NCBI GenBank assembly: GCA_037447655.1
Contig: JBBHKE010002593.1
Coordinates: forward strand, 1-64,000
DNA length: 64,000 nucleotides
From: Zygnema cylindricum
Lineage: Eukaryota; Streptophyta; Zygnematophyceae; Zygnematales; Zygnemataceae
Direction: 5' to 3'
The notes under the pieces were generated by a model that did not search any database, was not told the origin of the DNA, and worked only from the letters and a program-made list of their open reading frames with translations. A program made the translations under genes and the position numbers. How positions within the stretch are numbered: the first letter of the stretch is position 1; each line of letters starts with the position of its first letter. Positions 33,090-43,675 of this stretch are shown here, in pieces.

Positions 33090-34043
33090 GGGTACATCCC
33101 CATGTATTAAAGACTCGACTTTAATCTGTCGTTTTTGCCGAAAACGCAATTCCGTACGAGAAAAACTTTAGCCGTACAAAAAAATCAATTCTTTAAAATT
33201 ACAACAAACCTCGAGTCGATACTTTGAATGTACTTCATGCATGTCGTCATGTGAACGCATTTTGGCATTTTCCTTTTTTCGACCCCCAGGCAAGAGAATC
33301 CAGCCCGTCAAAAAACTTCATAAAAAATCACCTCGCGACTTGATTTCAGGGAAAGTACCACCCAAACAACGAATGAAAAATGACCCACAAACGCGCCACA
33401 TGAGTGGGAAAACTTTAGGACGAGGGAGAGTACTCGCTATTTTTCTCCCTGCCCGTCACGAGCATGTACGGAAAAGACAAGGATGTACGGAAAAAAATCT
33501 GCAGGGGTCTCGGACCTCCAATTTCATTCATGGGTCCTCGGTAGAATTTTGCATCGTCTTTGCCTCTCCCCTCTCCCTCTCACACTATCACTTTTATCTC
33601 ACACTTTTTAGAATGAGGCACGACAAAAATGGTATGAAATGAAAGATATTTGAAAAATAATTATTTTGACTACCTTTATGTATATTTTTATGGCAAGTAG
33701 AGCGAAAAAAGTAGAGAAAACGATTTCGGATATCCATGGCCGAAAGTTCTTGAATCTGTGACGTCACAAGTGAGCGTGACGTCACAATGCCACAAAACCC
33801 TAAACATCAGCCATGTCACAAAATTACACAAATGTAGACGTCTACAGCTGTCGCTGTTTTTGTTGGCGTCACCAATTTCGTAGTCGTCGTCAACCGTCAC
33901 AAGTTGTACATACGTCTACAACCGTCACATTTCAAGGTTTCAATTTCATTTTCGCACATAGGGACGCTTTTAAAAGTAGTACGGAACACTTCACTACAGT
34001 CCAAAATACTTTTTCAAAGTATCGCTTACATGGGGACGTACCC
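33090..34043. mobile_element. Harbinger-like MITE, subfamily B (TSD TAA)
   Basis: Ends GGGTACATCCCCATGTA and TACATGGGGACGTACCC, flanked by TAA at 33087-33089 and 34044-34046. 954 bp. Contains two TGACGTCA palindromes (33759 and 33777) and a small pyrimidine tract. A 133-codon frame (33241-33642) is not recognisable as transposase. Confidence 0.87.
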
Positions 34044-34046
34044 TAA

Positions 34047-35520
34047 GGGTTATTGTTCCGTACTAGCCACGTGTGAAATCGTATCTTCTTGATTTACACT
34101 CAAAAATCATATGTGGAATCATTTTTTTTTTTTGAAAATATGCAGAATCTGACCGGGGATCGTGTAAACAAATAATGTTTTGGATAGACCTAAAAAAAAA
34201 TTATGAAGTCGTCAAAAAATAAAAATGATATTCACGGCAGCGAACTCCTATTGGCTCAAATTAGTTTCAATTGTTCACAGTACAGTATATTCCTCGATTT
34301 GTCCTTTTCTAAAATGCCATGGTTCAATATTGTTCATCCTTTTTCTTTTCCATTTTACAAAAAGACAAAAATAAGAATTTTAATTCAGCCCGCAATCCTG
34401 GGTGCTGGTGGACACGTCAGCATTTCCCTCGCGATTGAATATAGGATTTCGTTATGATAATCATTGCCAAAAAAAAACATTTCTCACATCGCGACAAAAA
34501 AGTACTCGGAAATCAGGACTAATAATATTTCTCCATGTTGCCGGCGCTTCCTTCGATCCAAGTATCCGTTTTCGGCATAGTTCAAAAGTAGGCGTTTTTA
34601 TGGTAGGCCTTTGGTCGGCGCCTTTATCGTAAGTTGTGTTATGGGCTTTCTTAGATCGCTACTTTGATCAAAGACCGTCCGATCGTCCGAATCTGACGGT
34701 GCAAATAAAATTGTTTGGTCTGAATGTTTTAATTGGTCCAATTTTTGGTCCGAATGTTTTAATTGGTCTGAATAGGTCCTAATACAATATGGGTCTTAAG
34801 GTCATATTGTATGTTTTGCGTACAATAGGCATATTGTATGGGCCTACTTTCACCTACTTTTGAACTGGTTTTCGGCCATTTGTTTTCGGATTATGTACGG
34901 AATATTTCGTACTGTACTGTACTTCAATGCTACTGCACTTTGATTCAATAAAAGTCGGAAGATGTCGGCGCTACAGGATGGACACATGGCGACAAATTTT
35001 CGCGAATCTTTTCCACGTAAAATCTTGTCGATGTAAAATCTTTTCGTGCGAACGTGACGGCGCCGCCGCTTCGAGATAACGATATGATATCAAGGGCGGT
35101 ACATGGTTCATCGAAGACACGTGGCAGAATCGAGCGTGTGAGAGGAGATAGCTCGCATCCACTTTCCAATTTCTTCGATCTTTGGTAGGGCTGACCAAAG
35201 ATCTAATAAGACAAAAAAAATGGCGCGCGGGGGAAGTACATTGCGACAAAATTTTCATCAGAAGCGCCAAAAACATGTTTTTTTTTGGAACTATATATAG
35301 TCTTTCCAATAGTTTTCCCAACATTAGTAGTTTTGAGCGATGTACTTCACGGCAAATGCTTTTTGTCGTTATTAGAATCAAGTCCGTACAACTTCTTTCT
35401 AAAGAGCACAGTCTTTGACGATTGTACTGTACCTGTTGGATTTACCGAAGAATTTTGTCGTTATTACAAGAGGACTTTTCCTTTTTAAGAATCGGATTTC
35501 CCTGCGACTCCGTGTGTCGG
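34047..35520. other. Intergenic
   Basis: No supported gene. TTGGTCYGAATGTTTTAATTGG is repeated near 34718 and 34746. The minus-strand frame 34971-35381 is open for 136 codons but not recognisable. Confidence 0.35.
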
Positions 35521-35521
35521 T

Positions 35522-35806
35522 TTGGGACTTGGAGCCACTGTGAGTCATAAAAGACATTTGCTTTTCGTAGCGGACGGAAAAGACAGGCTGGAAATCGTGT
35601 ACTCTGACACGCGCGAAACATTTCAATCGGACGGCCCAGATTTGCTATCTCTCACGCACGTAGCGGGCAGAAAAGACAGGTTGGAAATTATGTACTCTGA
35701 CACGCGCGAAGCTGTATTATCGGACGGGCCAGATTCGTTATGTCTCATGCGGCTGCCACGTTGCGGCAAAGTATGTAGTCGTCGCGTGACCAATCCGGTG
35801 AAATAA
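35522..35806 (+). repeat. 93-bp tandem duplication with an open frame
   Basis: Two copies of a 31-residue block, KDRLEIVYSDTRE..SDGPDLLSL and KDRLEIMYSDTRE..SDGPDSLCL, with a 93-bp period. The spacing keeps frame and several differences are synonymous-like. With no other support I list it as a repeat, possibly coding. Confidence 0.4.
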
Positions 35807-36109
35807 AATTAAAATGTCCGCTCAAACCGTACAAAGCAGATTGTCCGTTAAAAATAACTCGCTCGTGTGATAAAATGATTGAAAAAAGTACAAAAGCGAG
35901 ATACGGTATGATCTGCCTATGTTGTACACGTATACGACAGCCGTTCGTACAGAATTTTCCACCTTTCTTGGAAGCACGCCACATCATATCGTCAAAAAAC
36001 CCAATCCTCAGCTGAAATCGCACGTGCGATGATGATCCATTGATGTCGTATGACGCCAAAGAGTGATATTTTGCCGGTAATTTATTTTTCACATGTTCCT
36101 TATTCGTGC

Positions 36110-36377
36110 CACTCTCTTTACGTCGCTCTCCTCCCTCTCTCCTCCATCTCTCCCTCCTGGTCTTTTTCCCGCTTTCATCCCTCTCTCCCTCCTTTCTCTG
36201 GTGTTTTCTACTTTCTCTCATCCCTCTCTTCCTCCTTTCTCTAATTCTTTCCTCTTACTGCCCCCACTGTAAAATTTTCCCTTTTCCCCCTTTTCCCCCT
36301 TTTCCCTCTCTCTCTCTCTCTCTCCCTCTCTCTCTCCCTCCCTCCCTCCCTCCCTCCCTCTCTCTCCCTTCGCCGAC
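36110..36377. repeat. CT-rich tract immediately upstream of the 36.4-kb gene
   Basis: CTCTCC, CCCTTTTCC and CCCTCC repeats run to the ATG at 36378. It could be 5' UTR, as pyrimidine-rich leaders are common in plants. Confidence 0.6.
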
Positions 36378-38715
36378 ATGATCTCCTCAAGCACCAAACC
36401 AAGCAAGACAGGCCGGAAAAACCATCTCCCTCATCTTTTCCTCTCCCATTCTGACACGTGGCATCCTCCAAAATTAGAATCCTCTCCCTCCCTCCCTGCT
36501 CCCAATTCCAAGGAGAGTGACAATGGCTCTGCCACGTGGTATTCCGTACCAGCAGATGACGTCACCTTTATCATCAGCGGAGAGCTACCAAGAGGAGACC
36601 ACTCTTTGTTCCTGGGGGATCCTGACAAATGCCAGGTGGCAAGTCTGATGACGTCACGTGTCCTCAGCTCGGAGATTTCCGAACGAATTATTAGTCCATG
36701 GAGGAACATCTCTCTCTACCCACCTCCTTCTTCCTCCTCCTCTCTCACTCCCTCCCTATACCCACCTTCTCCACCACGCTCTCCCTCCATCTCCCCTTCC
36801 TCCAGCTTCTCCCGCACGTCTACTTCTTCCTCCTCCTCTTCCTTCCCTGCCGCCTCAACTTCCTCCTCCTCCTCCTTCCCTGCCTCCTTCCCCTCTCCCT
36901 TCTATTTTTCCTATAAAGACTCCTTCTTTTCCCACAAAACTGACATCCTTTTTCGATTCGTGTGCACCACCCCAATGGGCTCTCCCATCTCTCCTCTCCC
37001 CTCCTCTCAAAACCCCAAATCCTCAAATACTGTGGATACCACACAAAATTCCTCCCTCCCAGATAAGCCTCAAGACTTCCACTCTCCGTACAACCTCGGA
37101 TTTCTCCCACAAACCATGCTGGAAAATCATAGTACCATCAACCACAGTACCATCTCCGATGGTACCCATGGCTCCGGTACGGAAAACTGCAGTACAGAAA
37201 AGTGCGAAAAGTGCGGTACGGAGAAATGCGATCCACAAAAGTGCGGTTCAGAAAAGTACGGTACTGAAAAGTGCGGTACGGAAAAGTGCGAAATAGAAAA
37301 GTCTGGCACAGAGAGGTGTGGTACTGAAAAGTGCGGTACAGGACAATGTGGTACTGGAAAGTACGGTACACAAAAGAGTGGTACAGGGAAGAGCGGTGCG
37401 AGGAGGTGCGGATCATCTTGGGCGCCGGTGGAGGTGGTGGACATCGGCGTTCGGGCGGCGAGTGCGGGGGAGGTGTATCTGGTGCGGGCGGTAGCTGCCG
37501 TACGGACAGGTGGCATCTGGAGAGTGGTCGGAATCGCAGAAGATGACGCGATGGCGCCGCTGCTCCGAGGCCTGCGTGACGTCACGGCCTTTTTGCCGGG
37601 GAGGATGGAGGCGCTGTCACAGTGGCTACAGATGGCACATGGGGAAAGTAAGTAAAGGGATCGACAAGAAGGTGGTGATAGGATTTGGGGAAGGTGAAGG
37701 GATTCTGGTGAGATTCGGATCGATGAGACGTGATGAAATGTTGGTTTGTTTGGTTGATTGTTTAACACTTTGTTTTCCCTCACTCTCTCTCTCCCTCTTT
37801 CTCCCTCATTCTCTCTCCCTCTCTCTCTCTCTCTCCCTGTCTCTCTCTCTCCGTCTCTCTCTCTCTCTCCAACCAATTTTGAAACTCATTCTGTTATTTT
37901 TGAATGTCTGCACAGGTCACCCCCACGAGGGTATGAACGAAATAACGGCGATCAAAATGGTCCAACAGGCTCATGCCATGTGGCAACTCCAAACTCGTTT
38001 TCTTTTGAGATCTGCAGAGGGTCCTTCGCAAGTATCACCCAATAATAGTGCTGCCACGTGGCAACCTTGCAGTGGTCAGCCAGAAGATGACGTCAGCAAA
38101 CTAATGTCCTTCTTTCGACCAAAGAAAGTGGGACATCCGGCCGCAATTGCCTCTGTTGCCGGTCCTCCGAATAAAGCTGTTTCGGCTGTAGAAGTTTTAA
38201 CAAGGCGTCAAAGGTTAAAAAATCGCGGAGAAAGGACAGAACAAACAGATGTTTTGAATAAAGAAGTGATATCAAGGCGTCAAATATCGAATAATCGGAC
38301 GGAAAAGACAGAACAGATAGATGTTTCGAGGAAAGAAGCGTTAAAAAGGTGTCAAAAGTCGAATAATCGGACGGAATGGACCGAGCCAATGACGATGTTG
38401 GAGAAGGCCAAAGGAGTTATAAGGAGAATGGCTGGAAAAATGGGAAAAGTAAGTCACGGAGTTAGTAATTTGATAACTAGGAGACACTCTGTTGGGAAGA
38501 CTCCCCGTCTCGAAAAAAGACATAGTCTCGACGAAAGATTTGTGAAAGATCTTAAAGCTGAAGATACTTTTGTTTTTGGTAGGGATCCATTTTCTGGTCG
38601 GAGATCTGTCGATAGTTGTTTTGTTGTAGAAAGAGAGAAGCTGGTTGCGGAGCAAATTTTAATTTTTGGGAATGAAAGCCCCTCAGAGATTCAAGCATTA
38701 CCAGAAAGCAGTTAA
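36378..38715 (+). CDS. Unrecognised two-exon gene with Cys pentapeptide repeat (about 689 aa)
   Basis: Exon 1 is 36378-37647 (donor GTAAGT), the intron 37648-37915 (CT-filled, acceptor TGCACAG) and exon 2 37916-38715. The splice keeps phase, giving 2070 nt. The N-terminus is Ser/Pro-rich. Residues of about 264-345 form a five-residue repeat of the type GTEKC, from a 15-bp DNA unit. A compact segment follows (VEVVDIGVRAASAGEVYLVR..VVGIAEDD), then across the splice NEITAIKMVQQAHAMWQLQT and a basic tail with three related blocks (RRQ.. NNRTEKTEQ). AATAAA-like signals occur near 38827-38843. No family recognised. I see no signal peptide or membrane helix. The low-complexity part may be recently expanded. 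Coding status is supported by the phase-consistent intron and the long second frame. Confidence 0.6.
37171..37410 (+). repeat. 15-bp coding minisatellite
   Basis: Units near GGTACGGAAAAGTGC repeat about 15 times inside exon 1, encoding the Cys pentapeptide array. Several units have drifted (Tyr or Ser for Cys). Confidence 0.8.
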
Positions 38716-39186
38716 TTATATACACATCTATAGGTATATATGCAGCCAAAAATTAATGTTAGATTATTTCAGAAAAGAAGCTCGATTTATTCAACTATAG
38801 AAAACGGATGAATAGAGTAATGGTTATAAATAAGGAATAAACTCGCGAAGCTGCCAAAAACAGGACAGTTTTGGACAAGTTCAGGTATATGCTAAATGCA
38901 GGCTGATTTGTGTGGAATTTGTACTTCAATTTGTGATAGTTTGTTTTCTGCGGCAATTTGTATTTAAATTTGAGTTAATTTCATTTTTTCTCGTGTACCA
39001 GAGTTCCTGCTATTATAACAGAGCAAAATTTATATTTTAAGGGACATTTTTAAGAATGATTTCTACCTGAGTGTAGCGTGAAAGACCATTGACTAGAACA
39101 GAAATTGAAACCGAAATGTTTTTTTTTTTGGTCGTCCTGTTTTCAACAAATATGGACTTTCGGGCAACCACGAATTTGTTTAGCTA
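38716..39186. other. 3' flank of the 36.4-kb gene
   Basis: AT-rich, with probable polyadenylation signals near 38830. Nothing else seen. Confidence 0.4.
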
Positions 39187-39400
39187 CACCGCTAATCGTT
39201 ACTAGTGTTAAAGTTTTTTCGCCACTTAAACCATCTTTTCTCCGTGCACACAGTGGGATTGTCAATCCGATGGTTGCTATTGGAAGGCAGGATTGTTCAT
39301 CTCCCTGTTGGCGGTCTCCAATTGACACCGACAAGTGTGCGTGGAGAAATGATGTTTTAACTGGCGAAAAAAACTTTAACACTAGTAACGAGTAGCGGTG
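39187..39400. mobile_element. Fold-back mariner-like MITE (TA flanks)
   Basis: TA + CACCGCTAATCGTTACTAGTG at the left and CACTAGTAACGAGTAGCGGTG-type right end + TA. The arms are long: TTTTTTCGCCACTTAAACCATCTTTTCTCCGT pairs imperfectly with the right side. 214 bp. Same family as 54211, 55876, 61977 and 63930. Confidence 0.82.
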
Positions 39401-39519
39401 TAGTTGTTCTATGCTATGAAAACGTAGTGAACTTGAGTTTCGAAGCCAATCGTATTGGCTTTATGCACTCCTTTTGTTTTTAACTTTTGGTGAAAATTTT
39501 ATGTAAGCGCTTTATAATC

Positions 39520-40115
39520 ATTTCGTGTGGATGTTTGTGAGGAGCAAACCACATTGTCAAAGTTTAGAGTATTTATTGTAGATGTAAAGAGGGTCAAAAA
39601 ACATTGTCATACATGGTAAAAAGCAAGTAGTGAGGAAGTATTGTAAGGGCAAACAACATTGTTTGACAAGTGCACGATATTCAGTGTAGATGTATAGGTG
39701 GGGCAAATAATAGTCAGACAAAGTACCTAGCAATTAGTGTGGATGTATGAGAGGAACATTGTCTGACAATGTAAACTGCATTTGGCGTGGATGTATAGGA
39801 GTAGCGGAAAACATTGTCGTATTTTGTGTGGATAAAGAAGAGAGGCAAATCAAATCGTCTGACAGTGTACAAAATTTCGTGTGGATGTTTGAGAGGAGCA
39901 ACTCACATTGTCGGATGTCACAATAGTTAGTGTAGATGTGAAAGAGGGTCAAATGATATTGTCCCATAGTGTGCACAACATTTAGTGTACAAGTAATATA
40001 ATGGCAAAAACCATTTTATGACAAGTGCACAGTATTTAATGTGGATGTATAAAAAGGGTAAATAACATTGTTTTACAAGTGCGGAGTATTTAGAGTGGAT
40101 GTATGGGTGGGGCAA
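39520..40115. repeat. Degenerate minisatellite, unit about 50-60 bp
   Basis: About ten copies of a unit built on TGTGGATGTATRGGAGGGGCAAA..ACATTGTCTGACAA, starting near 39525, 39577, 39692, 39740, 39788, 39823, 39880, 39932, 40037 and 40093. Open frames across it are short and not gene-like. Confidence 0.75.
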
Positions 40116-40119
40116 ATAA

Positions 40120-42060
40120 TAGGCTAATAATAGTAATTACCGTGAGATAACTTGGACTTGATGGATGGAAATCGAACACTAATGAAGTTGATGTTGTTTG
40201 CTTCAAGAGATTAGTTTTTTTTTTCCTTTTAATAGTTTTCCCGATTTTTTATGTTATATTTATCTTGAATGAATGTTCATTGGTGGTTTTTCATCTTATT
40301 TTCTCGAATGATTTTTAAATTAGTGTAAAATTCCAATACTTTGTGTGTTTTTTTTTCCAAACTTCGAAAATGAATTTCAGTTTAAAACAAATGTTTATTA
40401 GATATCAAATTTGTGTACCTTTTGAGAAAATGATGGCTCGAGCTGTTCACAGATTACAACAATAGCATGCAACAAAGCCTTCGCAATACCATGTGAAAAT
40501 TGTTCAAAAACTCAAAATACGCGAATATGTGCAAAACTATGGAACATCAAACACCTGAAAAGAAGACGAAACATTCCATGGAAAAACAAACCCATAAAAC
40601 AACAAGAAAAAAAGTGCACGCTGGTATAAATATATATGCACAATATAATATGACTATTGAAATAACAAAACTTAGATAGCTTATAAGACGAAGAGTTGGA
40701 TAAGAGACGAGCTATTCATTGTATTCATGTATTATTCGGAAAAAAAAATCTTACTTGAAAACCAGCTTTACCAAACATCACATTTTTTACATCAAAAAGG
40801 GCAAAACAATGCCTTAAACCATCACAATTTGAACATCACAAGTGACCCAAAACATAATGTTTAGAGTTCTTCGAGCCATTAAACCCGAACCAAATCCGCC
40901 TAGTTAAAGTGATTCCAGCGACCTGCAGTTTGGACCAAAATTGTAGTTGAGGAAAATAGGAAACTGAAACAGAGCAGAAAAACTGTTTTTTTTGTCTTAA
41001 ATTATAGGTTTGGATTTGTCCTATAAAAGATAAACGGACAAACATGTTTTTTTTTTACAATGGATTGGAAATGGATTGCGGGAAATTAAAAACTGAATCA
41101 ACAAATGAAACTGAAACTGAAAACGGAATAGAAGATGGAATTTGAATTATCATCTAAAAACTGAAATAAAACTGAAAAATCACAAAATACAGTAAAAAAA
41201 ATGGAAAGTAGGCTCTAAACAACATCAAAGTTTAGAAAGCAAATATTACAAAGTATAATCTTCTGAAAAATGAAAGTATATGAGATTTTAAATCCTTGAA
41301 AACCACTCAAATAAGTGTAATACTAGCATTACACTGAAAATAGTCCAAAAATGTTTGAAAATGTTTGAAAACTACTACGTAAATGAATCTTAAAACAACA
41401 AAAAGGTTCAAAAAATATAATAGGAAAAGGAATAATTGAGTTCTTTTTTTGACAAAAAGACTTCAAATTTTGGAAAAACTGCAGCTGGAACATGTAACTA
41501 TCTGCATGAAAAACTGAACTGAAACAAAAGTGGGAGTGAAATTGAATTTGCAACTGTAGATTGTGTATATATATATATAACTGAAACTGAATCTTCACCT
41601 GAAATTGTAAGTGTAACGGAATCAAAAACTGAATTTGAAGCTGAAAATAACGGAATCAGAAAATGAATTCGAAACATAATATTTTGTTAATTTTTCAAAA
41701 ATGGTCTAAAAAACGGTTAAACATTATTTCAAATCCGTTTAAACTGACCTCCAGAATAACTCCTCCACCAGTTCTACCTCACAGGGCAATCTCACGATAT
41801 ACGCCTCCTTCACCTGTTTAGACCCTTCCTTCCCCACCCCCATTTGGCCTAATTATTGACCGTTAGGAATATAAATGGAATGTAAGTTTGATTATTAATT
41901 TAGAAAGTGGTTTTTTTTTGTTGTAGTGAGTTTCAAATGGCGAAAGTACAGTAGTGCTTTTATACCTTCCGCGGTGGTTAAAAAACGTCGCTTTGAAATT
42001 TTTTCTCCCGTTCATTCCCGCTCCACTTAAAGCCAACTTGTGCGAGAATGTGAAATGGTG
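40120..42060. other. AT-rich intergenic region with degenerate CTGAAA repeats
   Basis: From about 41080 to 41670 the words ACTGAAACTG and TGAATTTG recur loosely. No exon or element terminus recognised. Confidence 0.4.
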
Positions 42061-42062
42061 TA

Positions 42063-42200
42063 CGCCCGTGTATCGCTATTAGGGTTAACAATTTCTACGC
42101 CACTTAAAACCTCTTTTCTCCGTACACATTTGTCCGATTTTTAATTTGAGACCGCCAATCAACAGCTGAGAATCTTACTTTTCAACCACAACCGTCAAAT
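42063..42200. mobile_element. Left half of a fold-back mariner-like MITE
   Basis: GTGTATCGCTATTAGGGTTAA, then CGCCACTTAAAACCTCTTTTC and TTGAGACCGCCAATC match the left arm of 61977-62221. The right arm is absent. It sits just beyond the 3' end of the LINE. Confidence 0.65.
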
Positions 42201-42406
42201 CCACAACCCGATAATGGAAAAACCCATCAAGGTACAAAAGGGTTTAAAAAGAGGAAATAGACGCTTAATGCTAAATAATAGCCAAAGGAAACTAAGGTAA
42301 AGGAAACATGTGAAGACACCAAATCTAACTAAAACAACTGCCAAAACTAAGCAAAACTACTAAAGATGACACCAAACAAAGGGGAAAACTACACAACCCT
42401 AAGAAA

Positions 42407-43345
42407 CTAAACTCCACACCTCCGAAGATCGTGGATGTGGATAGGATCCCTTGGTGGAAGATCTGGGAGGCCCCGCCGATCATCCGCCAGCGTGCTCCGC
42501 CATAAAAGGGCCGCGGCTTGCGCTCGTTGAAGGGCCACTGATACTCGTTGACGGTAAAAGGCAACGAGAAGGCTCGGGGGAGGGCTTCTCGGACCCCGGG
42601 TCTCAAAGGTTTTTTTCGCACAGTCACGGAGGAAATCATCGAAAGACTTGTCTAAAGTACCAAAAATTTCTGCGGCAAATGGCACAAATTGGTCCGCCGG
42701 GTCTTGGTGAGCGTAATCTCTTTCTTTCGCACCTCACAGTGTAGCCAGCGTCGGTGCCGATTGCAGCAATTGAGTCGCGAACCAAATCATGCGCAATAGT
42801 ACGTTCACAACCCCTAAACAACGACGTAGATGAATCCCTAAAAAGTCGATAGGTTGATTACAAACACAATGCGGTCGCCCAAGAAGCGCGGGGTGAGGCA
42901 AACCCAAACAAAGACATAAGGCAGATGTGAACGGGTCAAACGCTAGACGAAGGGTCGAAAAAATCGGTGTGGCTTGCAGCCACCCACCAGCCCCTGGCCT
43001 GGAACACGAACGCAGTTGAGCACACGATTGAGCAAAACGTAGCGCGTTTAAAAGGTTATGGAATTCAACGGCTGCAAATTGCTCAGTTATACGTTGTTGG
43101 AGATGAATGTTGTTGTCGGAAATAAAAGTTTGAAAGGCTGGAACCTGGTTTCTTGCATGAGGTGGGAGGAGGGCACGCGCGGAGAGAAGAGTCTCGTGAA
43201 AAGGAAAAAGGTTTTCCTCAACCTTAGGGACGACCTGGGGCAGAATTGGAACATCATCAACGATAAATCGAGAGGTGATGGTAGGTGCCACCAAAAAACA
43301 AATACCCAAATATGCGGCCGGAGTATCTCTAGCCACAAGAATCAA
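42407..43345 (-). pseudogene. LINE C-terminal region: CCHC motif and nuclease-like domain
   Basis: LGLPHPALLGRPHCVCNQPI and then HLRRC give C-x-C..H-x3-C, as in the R2-group motif that precedes the restriction-like endonuclease. Downstream, in shifted frames, come RTIAHDLVRDSIAAIG and FVPFAAEIFGTLDKSFDDFL. These match the usual end of this retroelement group as I remember it. The nuclease call is family inference. Confidence 0.6.
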
Positions 43346-43675
43346 ACCTAAGCCGCCATTCGAAATAGGGAGACTTGTTTGTTGGCGAGCAAACGAACCC
43401 TCCGGCCGATCAAAAATCCCATGCCCAACGAGGTGGTGGAGTACGCAAGAGAGTTAGTCGTCAAATTCCTTAAGAGAAGACAAAAACGAGTCGTTGGTGG
43501 GACAGTCCGGTCAAGATAAAGAGGACGTTGAGCAAAACAACGGGTGAGGATTGCAAAAGCCACTTGGGAGTCGGAGAGCTTAAGGAGGTCATCAGAATGG
43601 GCGAGGTCCTCGAACAAAGCATCTGTAACAACCTGTTTCACAAAGGATTGGGCTCCAATAGGGGATCGTAAAGCC

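Noticed and set aside
33241-33642. Harbinger transposase or Myb-like protein in the subfamily B element
   Set aside because: No DDE or trihelix motif is visible and the frame is not shared with the other copy. Treated as non-autonomous.
36820-37876. Minus-strand frames opposite the 36.4-kb gene, including a 249-codon frame
   Set aside because: They mirror the low-complexity and 15-bp repeat parts of the + strand gene. They lack splice support and a recognisable product.
39520-40115. CRISPR-like repeat array
   Set aside because: Repeat units are divergent with irregular spacing and no uniform spacers, in a eukaryotic context. It is a minisatellite.
41329-41640. 98-codon minus-strand frame rich in Gln and Phe
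   Set aside because: It arises from degenerate CTGAAA repeats and has no domain or splice support.
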